Positions 62,020 to 64,000 of a stretch of DNA of 64,000 nucleotides are shown in pieces. Source of the DNA: an uncultured Muribaculaceae bacterium (GTDB lineage: Bacteria; Bacteroidota; Bacteroidia; Bacteroidales; Muribaculaceae). Where the stretch lies: NCBI GenBank assembly GCA_910579105.1, contig CAJTRT010000005.1, forward strand, positions 1 through 64,000. Reading direction: 5' to 3'. The translations under genes were made by a program, and so were the position numbers. Below the pieces are notes generated by a model that saw only the letters and a program-made list of their open reading frames with translations, did not search any database and was not told the origin of the DNA. Each line of letters begins with the position of its first letter. Position 1 is the first letter of the stretch.

Positions 62020-63357
62020 TTATTCCTCGAGGCCTTTGATTTGGCGCTTGGGGGTGATGCCGAGGGATTTGAGGGACTCCATGCGGCGCATGACGTTGCC
62101 TTTGCCGTCGTAGAGCTGGTCTTTGGCCTTGGAGAAGGATTTCTGGAGGCGGTCGATCTGGGCCTCGACGTCGGCGAAGGTCTCGGAGAAGAGGGATAGT
62201 TTCTCATAAAGCTCGGTGGCGGTCTTGACAATCTTCTCGACGTTCTTGCCCTGGCGGTCCTGCTGCCAGAGGTTGAAGGCGAGCTGGAGCGCCATGAGGA
62301 GGTTGCTCGGCGAGATGATGATGATCCCTTTCTGATAGGCGTAGCGGCTGAGGTCGGGCTGCTTCTTCATCGCCACCATATAACTGTTCTCGATTGGCAT
62401 GAACATCAGCACATAACCGATAGCGTCCTTCACGGTCTTGTCGTAGCGCTTTTCGGCCAGCTCGTCGATATGCTTGCGCACGCTGCGGACATGCTCGGCC
62501 AACATCCTCTGCGCCAGCTCATCGGTAGGAGCCTCGGCGGCGGCGGCATAGGCGGTCAGCGAAACCTTGGAATCAATCACGACGGAGCGTCCTTCGGGAA
62601 AACGTACGATGACATCGGGGCGCAGGTTGCGGCCGTCATCGTCGGGGGTTACCTCCTGGATGAAATACTCCTCGTCGCGGCGCAGCCCGCTGTTGGCCAG
62701 CACCGATTCGAGAATCATCTCTCCCCAGTCTCCCTGCATCTTGGTGTCGCCGCGGAGCGCCTTGGTCAGGTTGGCCGCGTCGTGGCCGATACGCTCGGTC
62801 TGTTCGCGCATCAGCCTGACAGCCTGCTCCTGCTGCTGCTGGAAGAGCTTCATCGACGCGTCGAAGGTGTTGCGGATCTCCTTACGCCCGACCTCCGAGG
62901 CAGTGCGCGACTCCTCGACCGAGCGCTTGAACTCGGCAAACTGTTCGCGGATCGGCTTGAGAATCTCACCCATCTGCTCGCGGTTGGTTTCCTGCAACGC
63001 CGCCTGGCGCGCCTGCAAGAGTTCGGCAGCAGCGTTGCGCATCTCCTCGCGAAGTTTGTCGAGCTGCGCAGTCCATTGCTTGTCGGCCTCGCGGCGGAGC
63101 GATTCCTGGTGCTCGCGCTCCGACATTATCTGCCTTAGGGCCGCGGAACGCACTTCTTCAAGCTGTTTCTGCGACAATTCACGCTCGGAGGCCAACTGGC
63201 GCTCGGCTGCTTGCCGAGCCTCTGTCAGACGCGTTTCGGCGTTTTCAACCTTGGCTCGTTCAGCTGCGAGAGGCGCGACGTTATGCTGTTTTCCGATCAG
63301 ATAACCAAATATGGCTCCGATGATTATGCCGAAAATCACAAGAATTGCTTGAATCAT
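62020..63357 (-). CDS. rmuC: DNA recombination protein RmuC
   Basis: A 445-residue protein with an N-terminal membrane helix (about residues 2-22), a long coiled coil (about 30-190, rich in Glu/Arg/Gln/Ala), and the RmuC PD-(D/E)XK-like domain (about 195-430) with G-D-W-G-E-M-I-L-E, R-P-D-V-I-V-R-F-P and V-V-I-D-S-K-V-S-L. RmuC limits recombination at inverted repeats and DNA ends. The ATG at 63357 puts the start just before the membrane helix. A DUF4924 gene lies 85 bp upstream on the same strand. Confidence 0.93.
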   Translation of the reverse strand: MIQAILVIFGIIIGAIFGYLIGKQHNVAPLAAERAKVENAETRLTEARQAAERQLASERELSQKQLEEVRSAALRQIMSEREHQESLRREADKQWTAQLDKLREEMRNAAAELLQARQAALQETNREQMGEILKPIREQFAEFKRSVEESRTASEVGRKEIRNTFDASMKLFQQQQEQAVRLMREQTERIGHDAANLTKALRGDTKMQGDWGEMILESVLANSGLRRDEEYFIQEVTPDDDGRNLRPDVIVRFPEGRSVVIDSKVSLTAYAAAAEAPTDELAQRMLAEHVRSVRKHIDELAEKRYDKTVKDAIGYVLMFMPIENSYMVAMKKQPDLSRYAYQKGIIIISPSNLLMALQLAFNLWQQDRQGKNVEKIVKTATELYEKLSLFSETFADVEAQIDRLQKSFSKAKDQLYDGKGNVMRRMESLKSLGITPKRQIKGLEE

Positions 63358-63442
63358 AGGGATTGGCAGATAATGATAGGTGGGAGATAGCGTGAACAGG
63401 TATTGGGAAGACGGATATGGGGCGCCAAGGAGGGTTGATGGA

Positions 63443-64000
63443 TTATTCTTTCGGCAGCTCCGCGGTTGGCGCTTCCGACTTCCGATTGGCTTCCGCATGC
63501 GACAGCGGATTGGCCGCGGCTCCGCCCGGCGCGGATTCGTTGTCGGGATGTTTGAAGAGCTTGTCCTCCTCGTCGAGATGGAAGTCGCGGCTCAGCATCG
63601 TTATGAATCGTGAAATCTGTTTGAGGGCGTTCAGCGTCTCCTCGCTCATCTCTTTTTTCTGCAAACGCATCATCAGCATGCCATATAGCGCCGTGAAGCA
63701 GGTCTCGATTTCGCCGACCTTCGCGTCACCGGCCTTGGAACGCAGTTCGACTATATAGGGTAGGGTGCGGTAGAATTCCGCGGAGTATTCGGGAAACTCC
63801 GGGTCGTTAAGCAGTGCCTGGTGCAGCCGCACCAGCTGGTTGAGAATGTTCTTGTTGATTTGCAGGTGACCTTTCTCGGCTACACCCTCGCGGCGCATCA
63901 TATCGATCAGCGACTCATACCACTGCTCCATCTCCTTCTTCTGAGCCTCGTCGAGCTGGAACGAATCGATGACATTCGTCTTGATTTTGTTAATGTCGAG
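63443..64000 (-). CDS. DUF4924-family protein, 5' part outside the window
   Basis: The frame stays open to the window edge: before the internal Met at 63931 the reading continues L-D-I-N-K-I-K-T-N-V-I-D-S-F-Q-L-D-E-A-Q-K-K-E, so the true start lies beyond 64000. The visible 185 residues are helical, with M-E-Q-W-Y-E-S-L-I-D-M-M and K-G-H-L-Q-I-N-K-N, the DUF4924 pattern of Bacteroidetes. The last 25 residues are a disordered Pro/Ala/Glu tail. Function unknown, probably cytoplasmic. Confidence 0.85.
   Translation of the reverse strand, partial: LDINKIKTNVIDSFQLDEAQKKEMEQWYESLIDMMRREGVAEKGHLQINKNILNQLVRLHQALLNDPEFPEYSAEFYRTLPYIVELRSKAGDAKVGEIETCFTALYGMLMMRLQKKEMSEETLNALKQISRFITMLSRDFHLDEEDKLFKHPDNESAPGGAAANPLSHAEANRKSEAPTAELPKE

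Overview
The window is chromosomal DNA from a Bacteroidales bacterium, most likely a gut Muribaculaceae-type lineage. This is inferred from protein families rather than a database match: a TonB-dependent receptor with a carboxypeptidase-like plug extension, a Porin_10-type porin, type IX secretion C-terminal domains, a BspA-type leucine-rich repeat protein, and DUF4924, DUF6155 and DUF3943 proteins. Many genes are preceded by the Bacteroidales promoter pattern (TTG/TTTG, 19-21 nt, TAnnTTTG) and few by Shine-Dalgarno sequences. Most of the window is GC-rich and densely coded, with genes on both strands.

Layout. 1-6.1 kb: the 5' part of tRNA-Glu(CTC), a TPR protein, glnS, a CBM9-like protein, a LysE exporter, a formate/nitrite-type channel and a zinc-ribbon Nudix hydrolase, all leftward. 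6.2-11.2 kb: a large secreted surface protein and an S9 lipoprotein peptidase separated by two perfect palindromes. 11.3-18.4 kb: rightward valS, an M13 peptidase, ugd and a cysteine-free thioredoxin-fold protein behind a consensus promoter and a structured leader. 18.4-23.5 kb: leftward NfeD-SPFH pair, CDF metal exporter, HAD phosphatase and DegT-type aminotransferase, with an unexplained 700-bp gap. 23.5-34.6 kb: rightward envelope genes (TonB receptor, DUF6155, porin, solute-binding-like protein, gliding-motility C-terminal-domain protein, lytic transglycosylase) and uvrA. 34.6-43.4 kb: leftward trkA-trkH K+ uptake, a small membrane protein overlapping dxs, a TetR regulator with a palindrome over its own promoter, and rsfS-ftsH. 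43.5-55.3 kb: an FtsX-like permease, a rightward DUF3943 protein, dnaB, then a tightly packed leftward cluster holB-addB-like-hemW-kinase/RapZ fusion-nucleotidyltransferase. 55.4-58.6 kb: the complete proline pathway proC-proB-proA.

58.6-62 kb is the accessory part. It contains a 245-bp element with 70-bp inverted arms, an overlapping HEPN/minimal-nucleotidyltransferase pair, and a three-gene overlapping operon around a BspA-like protein, preceded by a hairpin-T6 element. These genes are visibly more AT-rich than the housekeeping blocks. The window closes with rmuC and the 3' part of a DUF4924 gene that runs off the edge.

The strongest candidate for undescribed biology is the sugar-kinase/RapZ C-terminal fusion next to a MurU-like nucleotidyltransferase, which suggests amino-sugar salvage joined to an amino-sugar-phosphate sensor. 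Next are the palindromic element beside the HEPN/MNT pair and the BspA operon with its possible attenuator. No CRISPR array, integrase or recognisable insertion sequence was seen.
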